This document shows, piece by piece, positions 34,118 to 45,931 of a stretch of DNA of 64,000 nt (its first letter is position 1; the number at the start of each line of letters is the position of its first letter). The stretch comes from Plantago elongata (Eukaryota > Streptophyta > Magnoliopsida > Lamiales > Plantaginaceae). Below the pieces are notes generated by a model that worked only from the letters and a program-made list of their open reading frames with translations, searched no databases and had not been told where the DNA came from. The translations under genes and the position numbers were made by a program. The stretch is from NCBI GenBank assembly GCA_036897095.1, contig JAYMSP010000248.1, positions 1-64,000 on the forward strand, written 5' to 3'.

Positions 34118-34645
34118 AATCGACTCCTTCCGTTCCAACTTTATCTTCCCATATTTTATTTGGTACGTCTCATATTCATCTTTCTATCCATTCAATGTAA
34201 AATATATATTCTATTGTATTCATTTTTTACTCCATTTTATCACTATATTTCCTATTGTCTTCATTATTTTTACTACTTTATCAACGCCTCTCTCTCGTAT
34301 TTTATTTAAACAATTTTTATATTGTGCACAAGTATGTGAGAAGGTGAACTTACAGATAAGTGAACTGTGCAATATCCCTGGATTGGATGAGAAAAGTATT
34401 TCACTGTATAATTAACTCTATACACTTTTCACTAAAACCTATAAAGATTCTTGTTTTTAACGACTTGTTATTTGTTTTCCTGAAATATTTATTGAACAAA
34501 AAGGTGCGGAGCGAGCATAATGAGAGGATAAGAAAAAGACAAGTTACTTTAGGGGAACAAATAAAAGGTGCGCATTAGATTATTAGGGATATGGATCTTT
34601 AAAAGGTTCATTAATTTCATAAGACGAAAGGGACATGAGTAGAAT
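34118..34645. mobile_element. Possible Stowaway-like MITE
   Basis: The left side starts ctccttccgttcc and the right side ends with gacgaaaggga, weakly matching the CTCCCTCCGTCCC-type ends seen at 41455 and 56554. The match is imperfect and no TA duplication could be fixed. Confidence 0.3.
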
Positions 34646-34649
34646 ATAT

Positions 34650-35700
34650 TTTTCCACTCATGTTTTTTTACGTAAGAAAAGGAGTCACATATTGCCGACG
34701 AATTGCTACATACGAAATAGTACGACAATACATGAAGGAAGGGTGGATTTTAGGCTAGAAAGGCGATAGGTCTCAATCATTGCTTTATCCGTAATTGGAA
34801 TCTAGCTACCCACCTATACTATATTTATTTTGTTCTTCCGATCTACTAGTTGCTCCTTCAAGATTTGCGGCTCAATAAATTCAACAATGTCAATTTAAAG
34901 TTTTAAGTTATATCTCAACCATGCATTAGTGCGGGAAAATTTTATAAAACATAATATGAAATGAAATGCATTCAATTTATATATTACATCGTAGTTATCT
35001 AAGTTTTTTATAGTTCATAATGAGTACTTATGCAGAAGATATATTATAATTATTTTTTAACTCCAATTTAATAATTTATTACATTACACGCACCTTGAGT
35101 ATCTCACGTGTTGAACGTAATGGCTATGTATTTTTTTAAATTTCTTGTTTCCTTAATTTTTCTTTCAAAATAATTTTTGAAATTGAATCACGAGCTGAAT
35201 ATCGAACACGTGAGCTACTTTCAGTACGTGAGGTACTTACGACATGTGCGATAAGTGTGATAAATGATTAAATATGAATAAAACAAATGACCGAAATATA
35301 TAATTTGAAAAAGTAACCATTGTAATGTGTATAAATGATATAAAATTATTATAATATAGAAAAAATCCCCGCATCACTGCCCATTTTACTTCATGTCGGT
35401 TTAAAGTTGTATAATTACTTGTCCTTTCGGGTATATATGTTACGACATATGAAATATGTTCAATAACTTAACTGATCTCTTTAATGGAAAAAAAAAAAAT
35501 GAACTGATCTCTCAATGTATTCTTTTTCTCCTTTTCTCCCCTTTTGGTATTGAACTGCAAATTCAACCCAACAAATACAGTTATTAGTCTTACCACTTCG
35601 CTACTAAAGAGTAATTTTAGAAGGCTAATTTGTGTGATTGAAGTTAATGTCTATAAATTTCACACCTCTTTATAAACTTAAATTTTAGTATAAAATAAAT
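34650..35700. other. Intergenic DNA, nothing recognised
   Basis: AT-rich, with short homopolymer runs. No gene supported. Confidence 0.45.
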
Positions 35701-35712
35701 CTTCACTGAATA

Positions 35713-38304
35713 TGAAAATCTCCATAGAATATTTTTATTATTATATTTTCTTTTCTTAGTTATTTAATATTTAATATTTTCATTTTTATTAATTAATTAG
35801 AATTTAATATTATACTTATTTTTAGTTAATTAAAATTTAGTATTATCCTAATTTTAGTTGGTTAAGGGTTCATAGTTGAATATGATTTGGTTTGGAGTTT
35901 TATCTATTTAAGTATTTTGTGGTTATTGTTAGAAGACAGTTTAGTTGATTATTGAATAAAAATCGAGAATTTTCTCTCAAATATGTCAATTCTTTGGTAT
36001 CATGCTGGATCAACGAAGCTTTGAATTATCGTTCTTCCTTGCTTGTCCACGCACGCTGCATCAGCTGGTATCAGTTTCCAGCTGATCCTGAGTCATGTCG
36101 TCCGAGAGACAGAGGAGAGCCAACCGTTGTGCCCATATTGCCAACAATTGTTCCCATATTGAATATGTCGATCTGTGGAGGAATAATGCCGATATGTGGA
36201 GGGAGATTGATCAATTGGCGTGTCGATTGGATGAATTCATCAATAAGCAATCTCGTGATCGATGTGCTCGTAGAAAACTAACCAAGCCACAGGTTCAAAT
36301 TTTCGAAGAAGTTTCTGAATCATCCGAAAAAGGTAATCGTTTCCAATTTTTCATATGATTTGAAAGATTTATTTACACTCATTGAGGAAAGAGATAATAA
36401 ATCTGCAAATTGGGATGGTGAATCGATATGGGATGTATATGAAGATTTAGAAGAGAACAACAATGCTTTGATAGTTTGGGATAAAATAGGAGTTGATTCA
36501 GGTCGAGATGGCGAAAGAATCGCGCGAAACGAACCATAAAATAGCCCGGAATCGCAAACAACATGTGGGCGAGTGCAGTTCACGCGCCCGAAGGAGGTAA
36601 TGCGCAGCCGAAGTGTTTCTGTGCGTGACGGCGCGTCCGATGTTGGATCGGAGCGAGGTCAATCTCGTTGGATTCGTAAGACGAGTCTCCAGATGATGGT
36701 GTTGATACCAGTTTGTTATGGTGTCCTATAAAGCGGAAAAAATACTTTGAAAGTGAAAGAAGAACTCGTGGAGAACGAAGATGGGTCTATCGCTAAAGAT
36801 GAAGCATTCAATAGCCATGGGTAGGGGTGACCATAAAATTCGAAATCCGAAAATCCGGACCGAAAATCCGACGATCCGATCCGATCCGCTATATTCGGAT
36901 CGGATTTCGGATTGACAGTTTTTAGTTTTTCGAATTTCGGATCGGATCGGATTAAATCCGTCGGATTTTCGGATAATCCGAATTTAATCCGAAAAAAAAA
37001 AAACAAAACCCCATAAACATTTTTAAAGGAAGTAGCAATTTTGTAAACCCAAATAAACCTAATTTTCACTCATCCATAGCCCACTAGCCGTCATTCACTC
37101 ATTCTCAAATTTCACAGCTTCACTCATTCGGTTTCACCATTTCAGTCATTCCCAATCGCCAATCGATCGGTGTTTCACTGTCTCTCGGTTGATCGGCGAC
37201 GGCGACCGCTGACTCTCAGGCTCTCAGCCCGTCAGCCGTCATTCCCAACTTCCAATTTGCCCATTTCACTCGGTCGATCGCTGCCTGTCTCAGACCGTCG
37301 CCTTCATCGTCTCGGGCCTCTCGGTGTCTCGTCTCTCTCTCAAGTCTCAGCCGCTCGGCCCGCTCCGATTGAAGTCGATTTCAAAGGTACTGAGTGATAA
37401 GTTTACAATTCGGAGAAAAGAACATGTGCTGGCTGTTGTTCTTTACTTTTGTAGTTTGCTGGAAATTCGAATTTTGTTGCACTTTCTAGTTTCTAGTTTC
37501 TAATGGAATGTAATTCTTATTCTAGAATCTAGAATGAATCAAGATTCAAGAACATGAACTCCGTTTTTTTGTATTTGTCATTTTGGATTTGAACTTTATT
37601 TTCAGCTGTGGGTTTATATTTTCATGGCAGGAACTGAAATTGTAATTTTTTTATTTTCGGATTAATCCGAAAAAACCCGATCCGGGACGGATTAATCCGA
37701 ACCCGATCCGAACCATTCGGATCGGATTATGGATCGACCCTCAGTTGGTCTGAAACTTCGGATTAATCCGAAGTTCAGATCAGATCGGATCGGATTAATC
37801 CGAATGGTCACCCCTAGCCATGGGATGTTATCACACGTCACGGGTGTGTTACTATTTGTTGAAGATGTCCGACATGTGTTTGATAGAGGAAAGAATGACA
37901 CAACTTATGATTCGAGGACGAATCATTTCTACCCTGGAGAGAATGATGCGGATCGAATATGAAAACCTCCATGGAATATTTTTACTATTATATTCCCTTT
38001 TCTTAATTATTTAACATTTGATACTTTCCTTTTTATTAGTTAATTAGAATTTAATATTATCCTTATTCTTAGTTAATTAGTATTTGATATTATCTTTTTA
38101 GTTGGTTAAGAGTTCATAGTTGAATAGAATTTGATTTGGAGTTTTATCTATTTAAGTACTTTGTGGTTATTGTTAGAAGACAATTTAGTTGATTATTGAA
38201 TAAAAATTGAGAGTTTTCTCTCAAATATGTCAATTTTTCAGTATCTTACTGGATTAATGAAGCTTTGAATTATCATTCTTCTTTGCTTGTCCATACACGC
38301 TGCA
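35713..38304 (+). mobile_element. Short LTR retrotransposon (fossil) carrying a hAT insertion
   Basis: LTRs of about 345 bp at 35713-36060 and 37960-38304 start TGAAAA.CTCCAT and end GCTGCA, and share agttcatagttgaat, ttatctatttaagta, tgtggttattgttagaagac and ttctctcaaatatgtcaat. They differ at many sites. TGGTATCAG at 36066 is an initiator-Met type primer-binding site. The interior of about 1.9 kb has one short gag-like frame after the ATG near 36095 and no polymerase; about 1 kb of it is an inserted hAT element (36822-37816). The body was thus non-autonomous and is old. The superfamily is uncertain, and no target duplication was found. Confidence 0.75.
36822..37816. mobile_element. Non-autonomous hAT element with 8-bp target duplication
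   Basis: The ends TAGGGGTGACCAT and ATGGTCACCCCTA are perfect 13-bp inverted repeats, and GCCATGGG flanks both sides exactly (36814-36821 and 37817-37824), the 8-bp duplication expected of hAT transposition. Next to each end lie dense repeats of atccga/tcggat (36840-36990 and 37660-37805), as in hAT subterminal regions. The middle (37080-37400) is GC-richer, looks like a leader exon and ends at a good splice donor (ttcaaag|gtactg, about 37385), followed by intron-like T-rich DNA. No transposase is present. It sits inside the LTR fossil and so is younger. Confidence 0.88.
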
Positions 38305-39044
38305 TCAATAGCTCAAGATATAATTAGGGAACTTAAACTATTCAAGTAAGATTTTGAATTGGAATTTTGTGGATGTAAAAACAGACTAAAACATCTCCTT
38401 CAAACAGAGCCTAATAATTGATAATTAGAGAAAAACTGTATCGATGATTATGATCCGGCCCCAATCTGAAATTATCTTATTGTACATTCAATTAATTCTC
38501 TGCAAGTTGAATTAAAAGTTGGTTCGGATTCTCTGATAGTGTAATGTTTAACATGAGCATGTCACTGAAAATTTTGGTACCACCAATAATTTATGATTTC
38601 TGATCCTAATTACTAGCTTTAAGATGATCTATCCATTACCATACAGGCTGCAGAGTTTACCTGCCAATTGCCATGCAACATGATCGATAGGTCGATTATT
38701 GCTTACTTAATTTTGGTACCACCAATTGTCGAGCGACTATATATGCTTACTGATCAATCGTCAACAGTACTGTATATATGAATATTGCATGTGTTAAATT
38801 TATCGATATATATGATCATGAACAGAAGAAATTAACTGAATCTCTGTGTGGTGCCTGTAACTTTCATGTCAATTTCTTTGAGCTAGGGAAAAAGCATTCA
38901 GCAATTATATCATTATTGTCTTAATAATTTCTTCCCACTCAGGTTCTGCAATAGTCTTCCAATTTCCCAACACCAATACATGGAATTCCAGCTTTTTCGA
39001 TTCGTTTTTATAAAAATTTCCCAGCTGCTACATATTTTACGTTA

Positions 39045-39084
<40 letters not shown>

Positions 39085-39290
39085 CTACTACACATATGGA
39101 GTCGAATATATGAAAATTATGTACGGGGTAATGCTAAATTAAAGTGTAATTATTTCAGGGTCGATATAATAATGTAATATTGTACCGTTGATTTGCCGTT
39201 ATTACTGTTTGAATACGGACTAGCCGTTACATTTAACTGCGGACTTAGTAAAAATTTATTGAAAGAAGCATATTTTATCGTAGATGGACT
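38305..39290. other. Intergenic DNA with AT microsatellite and short direct repeat
   Basis: The block aattttggtaccaccaat occurs at about 38571 and 38711. An (AT)n run of about 32 bp lies at 39050-39082. No gene supported. Confidence 0.55.
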
Positions 39291-39296
39291 AATCTT

Positions 39297-40140
39297 TTTT
39301 AAAACGGTTAAAATTTTATTATTAAAAAGTCAAGAGCACAAGTTATACTCTCAACGAACAATTACAAAGGAAAATAATTACAACATCCAAACCCTATAAC
39401 AAGTTCTAGACCACGACTATAGTCAACCAACAAATTACAACCCAAAATTTACACTAGGACCAGAGCACAAAAACCAATAGATGCTCAACAATCACAACGA
39501 TCAAACTTCTACACACCACTTTTGTCTTCACCACCAAACTGAATCTCAACCACACGAACAGTTTCATGCTAGTATAAAATCCACCATCATTTCATTAGAT
39601 ACACCGGTAGTGGCTATTGTACCGAAGTCAGCACTTTTGTGCATGTTGGTTTGGTATACACATCCATCAACCCTCACGATACTAGCTAAAGTCGTTTTTT
39701 TGATAGTATCTGAACACTTCCAACTCGACCACAGTGATGGTGTGCACCACAGATCCACTCATTCTTAATCACATTCCTCCTCCACCCTATAATATCTTGC
39801 AAGACAAGTGGCGAGTAATTTAATATGTGATTAGGGCGCAAGACAGCGAACTAAAATGAAAATAACCTCAAGATAGTGAAGACATGATCACACTGGTCCA
39901 ACCCCTTGAGCCCCTCGAGATATTGAAAACTAGATCGGTCTAGTTACTTGAGTTAAAGTCACGGGACTCATTAAAGTATACAAGATACTCCTTTCAACCG
40001 AGACACAAGATCAAATTTCAAACCCGAGCCAAGTAACCCAACCACCACAAAAAAAGTAATTCTAAATAAAAAAACAAACTCAAAATATTAGTAGTTAAAT
40101 CATAATATTGTAACCCCTTGAAATTCTCAAAATATTGAAA
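39297..40140 (-). mobile_element. Structured poly-A retroposon family, copy C
   Basis: Minus-strand copy. Its tail reads attttaaccgttttaaaaaa on the minus strand (39296-39320), and its body matches copies A and B (tggatgtgtataccaaac, caccatcactgtgg-type and ttgcaagatattata-type blocks). The hairpin unit gagtatcttgtatacttt plus gagtccc, aactcaagtaactagacc and gatctagttttcaatatc is present at about 39900-39990, with a worn second unit up to 40150. No open frame is shared with the other copies. Confidence 0.65.
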
Positions 40141-40156
40141 ACTAATTCATCACTTA

Positions 40157-40314
40157 GGGGCTGTTTGCCAAACAATTGTAATTGGTCCATTTGACTCGAT
40201 GAACAGTGATTTGGCCTAAAATACACTTTAAATACCCTATTTCAATTTCACTCCAAACACAATTTCATTAAAATTCATCCAAATGTCCATTCAACTTATA
40301 TACCAACCAGCCCC
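40157..40314. mobile_element. Small Harbinger-like MITE
   Basis: Ends GGGGCTGTTTG and, inverted, GGGGCTGGTTGG bound a 158-bp noncoding element (tta on the left, tag on the right). The ends match those of the element at 20283 except at one or two bases. Confidence 0.6.
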
Positions 40315-40319
40315 TAGTT

Positions 40320-41450
40320 ACTCAGAATTACTAGAGATGGACTAATTGAGGGAATGCTAGACCCTATTCAAGAACTAAAACTCCATCAGGGAGCATGATA
40401 ATTGAGAGATAATTTTTGTCAAGGTAAGCCTATTGAGACTGCATTTAAATAATATATTTAAACAGATTTATATTGTCAAAATTTTATTAATGTTATTACT
40501 TAAAAAAAAATTCTTAATACTGATATATTTTTATATTTAATATAAAATTAATTAATTAATAACATAAATTTCATTTTTAAATATAGTAGTGTCCAAATGA
40601 GTATTGATCAAGAAAACGTCTCCTAAGAGAATTTGATTTTAATTTGTGACAATTCATTGTATTCTTAATGGGAGGCAAGTAAAGGCTAATGCTATATATT
40701 ACGTTACCAAGATGATCATGCTTTGATATATATTTATCAATTGTCATGTTACATCGACCTATATTGTTAACCCTAGCTAGTTTAGGATATTGTCCTCTCT
40801 CTAAAGTCAGATTCTTAGTGCCGACAACTAGTAATTAAGCTAAGATATTGTTGATTGATATTGTACGTGAAAAAGACATGGCTCAGATAATCAATAACTA
40901 TCAAGAACGCACGCACACGGACATACATGATCACTAATGTCAAGATTAATAAAGAGTAGGTAGTAGTGTTTGTCTTCATAGTTTCCAAATCAGTCACAAC
41001 ATTCAAGAGTGATGGTTACATTTGATCCAAGTGGCCGTAACTAATTGTCACGTTGAGTCTATAAATGCTCTATAATTAAATGTATACTAGTGAAAACATT
41101 AATTCAATAGTCATTGTAACATTCAAGTGACCACAGCTAATTGTCATGATCACTATAGTACTCTTTAATAGTACTCTTTAATGAGATGTACATGTTTCAC
41201 CTTTCGATTATATTCATATATGACAATTAAAGTTGTTGTCTAGAGACTCTAGACCATGTTCATTATATTATACTGTAATAATTAAATTAAATTTGTATAC
41301 TCATTCAGTATGTGTGGCCACAACTATGTGTATTTGTGGTCAATGGTCACAACTCTGTGTATACGTGAGCTCAATATCTAATCGGAGTTGAATTTGTTTA
41401 AATTGTGAGAAATTGATGAATATGGACTAAATTATAATTGAATGATAAGA
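40320..41450. other. Intergenic DNA, nothing recognised
   Basis: AT-rich with short frames and a duplicated ctctttaat motif near 41161-41180. No gene supported. Confidence 0.45.
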
Positions 41451-41454
41451 ATTA

Positions 41455-41729
41455 CTCCCTCCGGTCTAATAAAAACTTCCTAAGTTGTTACTTTCTTTTT
41501 AATTAATGAGAGTTTACTAAATAAATAGTTTGTAAGAGAAATTATATTGGTGAAGTTGTAAGTGGGGTTAAAGTAAGAGAGAGATTGAATAAATGATGAT
41601 ATAAAGTAGGGAAGATAAATAATAAAGAATTAGTTAGTGGAGGAAAAACATTTCATTTATGGGGTTAGAAAGTTTCTAATGTAATTAAAAAAAAAGAAAG
41701 TGAGAAAGTTATTAAAAGATTGAAGGGAG
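41455..41729. mobile_element. Stowaway-type (Tc1/mariner) MITE
   Basis: Starts CTCCCTCCGGTCTAATAAAA and ends in the inverted form (…ttgaagggag). TA stands on both sides (41453-41454, 41730-41731), the Tc1/mariner target duplication. The 275-bp element is AT-rich and noncoding. Confidence 0.8.
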
Positions 41730-41814
41730 TAGAGTTTAGTATAGAATTGTAATTGTATAGAGGATTATAGGTGAATGATTTTCATTTTATTTTATTTAGT
41801 GTTGTTATGCAAGT

Positions 41815-42115
41815 CTAGCATTACCGATGGCTCGGCTCGATAAGCTATTTCGAACTGATCTCAAGCCCGAACACATACTCATTCGTTCTTGAGTCGAGCT
41901 CGGCTTGGATCGATAAAACTCGTTAAGAATAAATATTTAATAAATTATAATTTTTTATACATATTTTTAATATTTTTATAAATAAAATTCATTAGAGCTG
42001 TTATATTTTGAACTCGTTATATGTTACTCGAGCTCGTTTTTTTAACGAGCCAAGTTGAAGCTCGACTCAGTTGAATATTAGCTCGAGCTTGAGTACTTAT
42101 TTGTAGTGAGACTCA
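41815..42115. mobile_element. hAT-like MITE with GAGCTCG subterminal repeats
   Basis: Repeats of ggctcg, gagctcgg, actcgagctcg and gctcgagcttgag cluster at both sides of an AT-rich core (41935-41990). A related arrangement occurs at 61145-61395. Exact ends could not be set. Confidence 0.45.
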
Positions 42116-43005
42116 TTTCGCACAATCAATTTAGCCATTAAAATTGTGTACCAAAGTCTAATTTATATTTGTCCCATTTCAATTGCATTACAATTCTTTG
42201 CCGATGAAGATTACTAGTTCGTTTTTAAGATATCGTTCGTTTTTAATTGATTACTTTACTTGTACGATTTTATGTGGTATTAATTAAGTGCAAGTGTTTA
42301 TATTTTCTTGAGTTCATTTACTTTTGAATGGAATAATCATTATAATATGATGTCGGTAAGATTATGGGTGAAGGTATTCAGCGAGACAAAAACTGGACAA
42401 AGGTGCTCAAAATTCATGAATAAAATAAATGTGACATGTTGACCTGATTTTGTGATTTGTATGGCATGTGGAAAAGCTATAATTTGGCTTCTTCCCGCCA
42501 CAATTCTTGAAATGTTTATAAAAGTTGAATTATCGAAATTTAGTAGCAGGACCTAGTAGATAATTTGCCAGCTATGTAATTAATAACGAATTTATTAATT
42601 AAGACGAGATAGTGTGCTGCTATATACATTCAACATCTCAACATCTCAACATTTCAACAGGAGGGTTCTTAGGAAGTGGGGTATTTATGAACAGTACGAA
42701 GATTCTGGGACGGTGGATATTGTTGCTGTGTTGGTGAGGGACATGGGTCCTTGCAATATTCACAACCAGTGAACCACCCCTTTTACATCATATCCTACGT
42801 CTTTCTTGAAAGCTATGCCTTTTAAGCTCTATTCGCCGGTTCGATCAGCATGGTTGGTGACTGAACCATGTTGTCCAAACTGGATAAGTGTGCACCGGGT
42901 CAAACATACCACTATAAAATGAAATCGCTAGCTCAATGGTACATACATGATACACCTCGTTCATAATAATAATAATAATAATAATAATAACTCATTAGCG
43001 ATGAA
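42116..43005. other. Intergenic DNA with ATA microsatellite
   Basis: A run of (ATA)n lies at about 42964-42990. The GC-richer piece at 42655-42900 has no recognisable coding content. Confidence 0.5.
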
Positions 43006-43009
43006 TTTA

Positions 43010-43085
43010 GACAACAAGTGTAGCTTAATTGGCAAGACACTTTCCCTCCAACTACTAAATCGGGGTTCAAGTCACATTTGCATTT
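43010..43085 (+). mobile_element. tRNA-derived SINE, worn copy 2
   Basis: tagcttaattggcaagacac and cggggttcaagtcac keep the A box and B box spacing of the copies at 19320 and 43372. No poly-A tail or target duplication was set. Confidence 0.6.
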
Positions 43086-43371
43086 TAAAACAAACAAAAA
43101 TAAATTGCGATGGATTTGCACAGGGTCCCCTTAGACTATTGTAGGTTTCTTCAGAGTCACCTAGGTCGAACAGGGCCAATTATTCTCACCCTGCCTAAAG
43201 CATTGCCTATACTTCTAGTATTGTTGATCTGGTAGGTTTCCATTTGATGAAATAAGTGAAACACATTAGTTCGTTAACCGTTTTGCGTTTGTTTTGAGCA
43301 GAGGGAGTAAGCAAATTATTAAGTAAATTATTAGGAAGTGGTTTGCCAAAATATGAATTGATTGTTTTCGA

Positions 43372-43463
43372 CAACGAACTGTAGTTTAGTTGGTAAGCCG
43401 CTTCAACTTCAACCAATAGGTCGGAGGTTCGAATCACCTTAACCATTAAAAAAAAAAAAAGAT
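43372..43463 (+). mobile_element. tRNA-derived SINE, copy 3, with target duplication
   Basis: A box-like tagtttagttggtaagccgc and B box-like cggaggttcgaatcacc are followed by a poly-A run ending at 43460. The 15-bp flanks attgattgttttcga (43357-43371) and attgattgtcttcga (43464-43478) differ at one base and form the target-site duplication made by LINE-type insertion. Confidence 0.88.
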
Positions 43464-43479
43464 ATTGATTGTCTTCGAA

Positions 43480-44440
43480 CACCTAGGTCGAAGTAATTAA
43501 GGCCCAAATTGAATTGGGTAAGCTCTGGGGAGGCTTAATTAACAAATCTCTTATAAACTGAAAACACTGAAGAAATATGGAAGTAACGGGCCCAAACCCA
43601 AATGTATCGAGAATTATGTACACTATTTTGGGCCCTAACAATATTTATGGACCGAATCAATATTGGAGTAGTTAGCTTAATGGGTTCCATTCTCTAGCAA
43701 AGCCCAATGAGTTATCATTAAGTAGCCTCACCTGATTTGCAAGCGAACAGGCGAAGTGTCCACATAGTTTTTTGATTCGTTCGGCCACGACGTTTTAACA
43801 ACTGCAGTACTAATTTGATGCGACAATTGTGCGTAAAGAGAAGTCATCTTTCTATTCTGATAGAGACATACTTGTAACAAACTTGGTAGGTAACTCTTCC
43901 AAACTGCACATCGAATAAGTTTGTCAAAGGGTAACTAAGACGGAATTGTAATGGTAATTGGATCAAATATCTTGTCTGTGGTAATTGTAATGGAGTTTTA
44001 AGTACAGAGTAATTGCTTCAGATTACCAAATAGCTGACGGCTAGTTAGTTTTGCCGGAAATTGCGTAAGTCCAGCTGCCAAATGCAACTAATATGAGGAG
44101 GATTTTTTTTTTTACTTTATCGACAAAAGTTGACCTAAATCCCAACCGATTAGTTGGAGGGGAAGCAACTTATCAACTGATTTTCTATGAGATGATGGAT
44201 GAAATTATAAATTCTTTTCAATCTACTTGAGTCTGTCTCATACAGGCATACAACAAAATGTCATCAAAGAATGTTATTGTAAATGTCAATGCACGAAAGC
44301 GAAAAAAATGTAAAGCAGATATGATGTAAATTAGTTTTATGATTTCGTGGGACAAACAATGCTTAACATTCACGATTTCATATTATCAACATGCAGCATG
44401 ATAACTAACTCATCATTACATTACACTATCTAGTATCTAC
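43480..44440. other. Upstream region of the peroxidase gene
   Basis: No gene or paired repeats recognised. It probably holds the peroxidase promoter, but no well-known cis element can be claimed with confidence. Confidence 0.4.
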
Positions 44441-44446
44441 TCCTCT

Positions 44447-44454
44447 TATATATA
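44447..44454 (+). promoter_or_regulatory. TATA box of the peroxidase gene
   Basis: TATATATA lies about 95 bp upstream of the start codon at 44549, so transcription should begin near 44480 with a leader of about 70 nt. Confidence 0.6.
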
Positions 44455-44548
44455 CCTTCAATTCTTTGATTAATCAATAAACCTACTCAACTCATTATCT
44501 CATCAATCAGCATTCAGCAACATAGTTAGTTAGATCAGTCTGAAAACC

Positions 44549-45931
44549 ATGGCATTTTCTGTACAACTGATGATATGTTCGCTACTGATCTTACCATTTT
44601 GCGCTCAAGTAAATGCCCTGAGTTCAAATCACTACGATAAAACGTGCCCAAATGTCGAGAGCATTGTTGCCAAAACGGTAAGCGATGCCACGTCAAATGA
44701 CAATACAGTCCCTGCTGGACTTCTCAGAATGCATTTCCATGACTGTTTTGTAAGGGTAAGCATGACAATTACTCTTTAAAGTAACATGTACAGAAAGACA
44801 GTTTTTGCTACTTTATGCATAATTTAGAACTAACTTTTGACTTAATTATGCTTAATATTTTAAAGGGATGTGATGGTTCTGTGTTGCTGGAGTCAAGAGG
44901 TGGGAAAGCTGCAGAGAAAAGTGCAACCTCAAGCCTGTCTCTGCATGCATTCTATGTAATAGAGGGTGCAAAGAAAGCTGTCGAAGCCGTTTGCCCAGGC
45001 ATAGTTTCTTGTGCCGATATTCTGGCCTTTGCAGCTAGAGATGCAGTGGTGCTGGTATGAAATGGAAAATTCTTACCTGTACCATGTGTTGATTTTAAGC
45101 AATCTGTACAAGAGCATACTGACATTGACGAAATACGTGATCTTTTTATGCTGTGTCACAGGCTGGCGGGCCAACATGGGACGTTCCGAAAGGAAGGCTG
45201 GATGGAAGGACGTCGAGAGCAAGTGAAAGCCTCACCCTATTGCCATCTCCCACTTTCAACTTAGCTCAACTTCAACAGAATTTTGCACTCAGGGGCCTCT
45301 CCCTTGATGACCTTGTGGCTCTCTCAGGTCCAACAATACTTGTCTAACTTGCATCTCTCTGTACTTTAAAGCATCAACTTGCATTCTGTTCTCTTAGCAT
45401 ATTTCTAACAGCAGTTCAGCATGCATAAAGTACCAAAATTCAATCTTATATATACAGTCACAGAAACTCTGGGAGTCATAATTTAACGAATTTTTTTAAC
45501 CAGAACATCGACATTGAAGCCTTTTGATCTGTGCAGGTGCACATACTCTAGGATTCTCTCATTGTTCATCGTTCCAGAACAGAATCCACAACTTCAACGC
45601 CACCCATGATGTAGATCCGACAATGCACCCTTCCCTTGCATCGAATTTGAAAGGCATTTGCCCTGCCAATAACCAGGCCAAGAAAGCTGGAACCAGCATG
45701 GATCCTTCCTCTACTACTTTCGACAAAACGTACTACAAACTGATACTTCAGGGGAAATCCCTCTTCTCTTCCGATCAAGCGCTGCTCTCACATCCAAAGA
45801 CTAAAGACTTGGTTAGAAAGTTTGCTAGCTCGAAACAAGCTTTCCACGCTGCTTTTGTGAATTCAATGATCAAGATGAGCAGCATCAATGGAGGACAGGA
45901 GATCAGAAAGGATTGTAGGTTTGTGAACTGA
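44549..45931 (+). CDS. PER64: Secreted class III peroxidase, PER64-like
   Basis: Four exons, 44549-44755, 44866-45054, 45162-45327 and 45537-45931, join to a 318-aa protein; all introns are GT-AG. A signal peptide (about 1-23) leads to LSSNHYDKTCPN. The haem pocket is complete: Arg60 and distal His64 in LLRMHFHDCFVR, the first calcium site in GCDGSVLLES, SCADILAFAARDAVVL, and proximal His190 in DLVALSGAHTLGFSHC. Family cysteines include C33, C66, C71, C112 and C118. Intron positions after HDCFVR, after DAVVL and within ALSG are those of the ancestral class III gene. The C-terminal part (SSFQNRIHNFN, DPTMHPS, KLILQGKSLFSSDQALL, SMIKMSSI) is closest, from memory, to Arabidopsis PER64. Such enzymes use hydrogen peroxide to oxidise phenolics in the cell wall; PER64 serves Casparian-strip lignification. 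Orthology is inferred. Confidence 0.95.

Noticed and set aside
37170-37397. 75-codon plus-strand coding gene inside the hAT element
   Set aside because: Arg/Ser/Leu-rich frame in GC-rich DNA without a domain; it looks like a leader exon or captured UTR.
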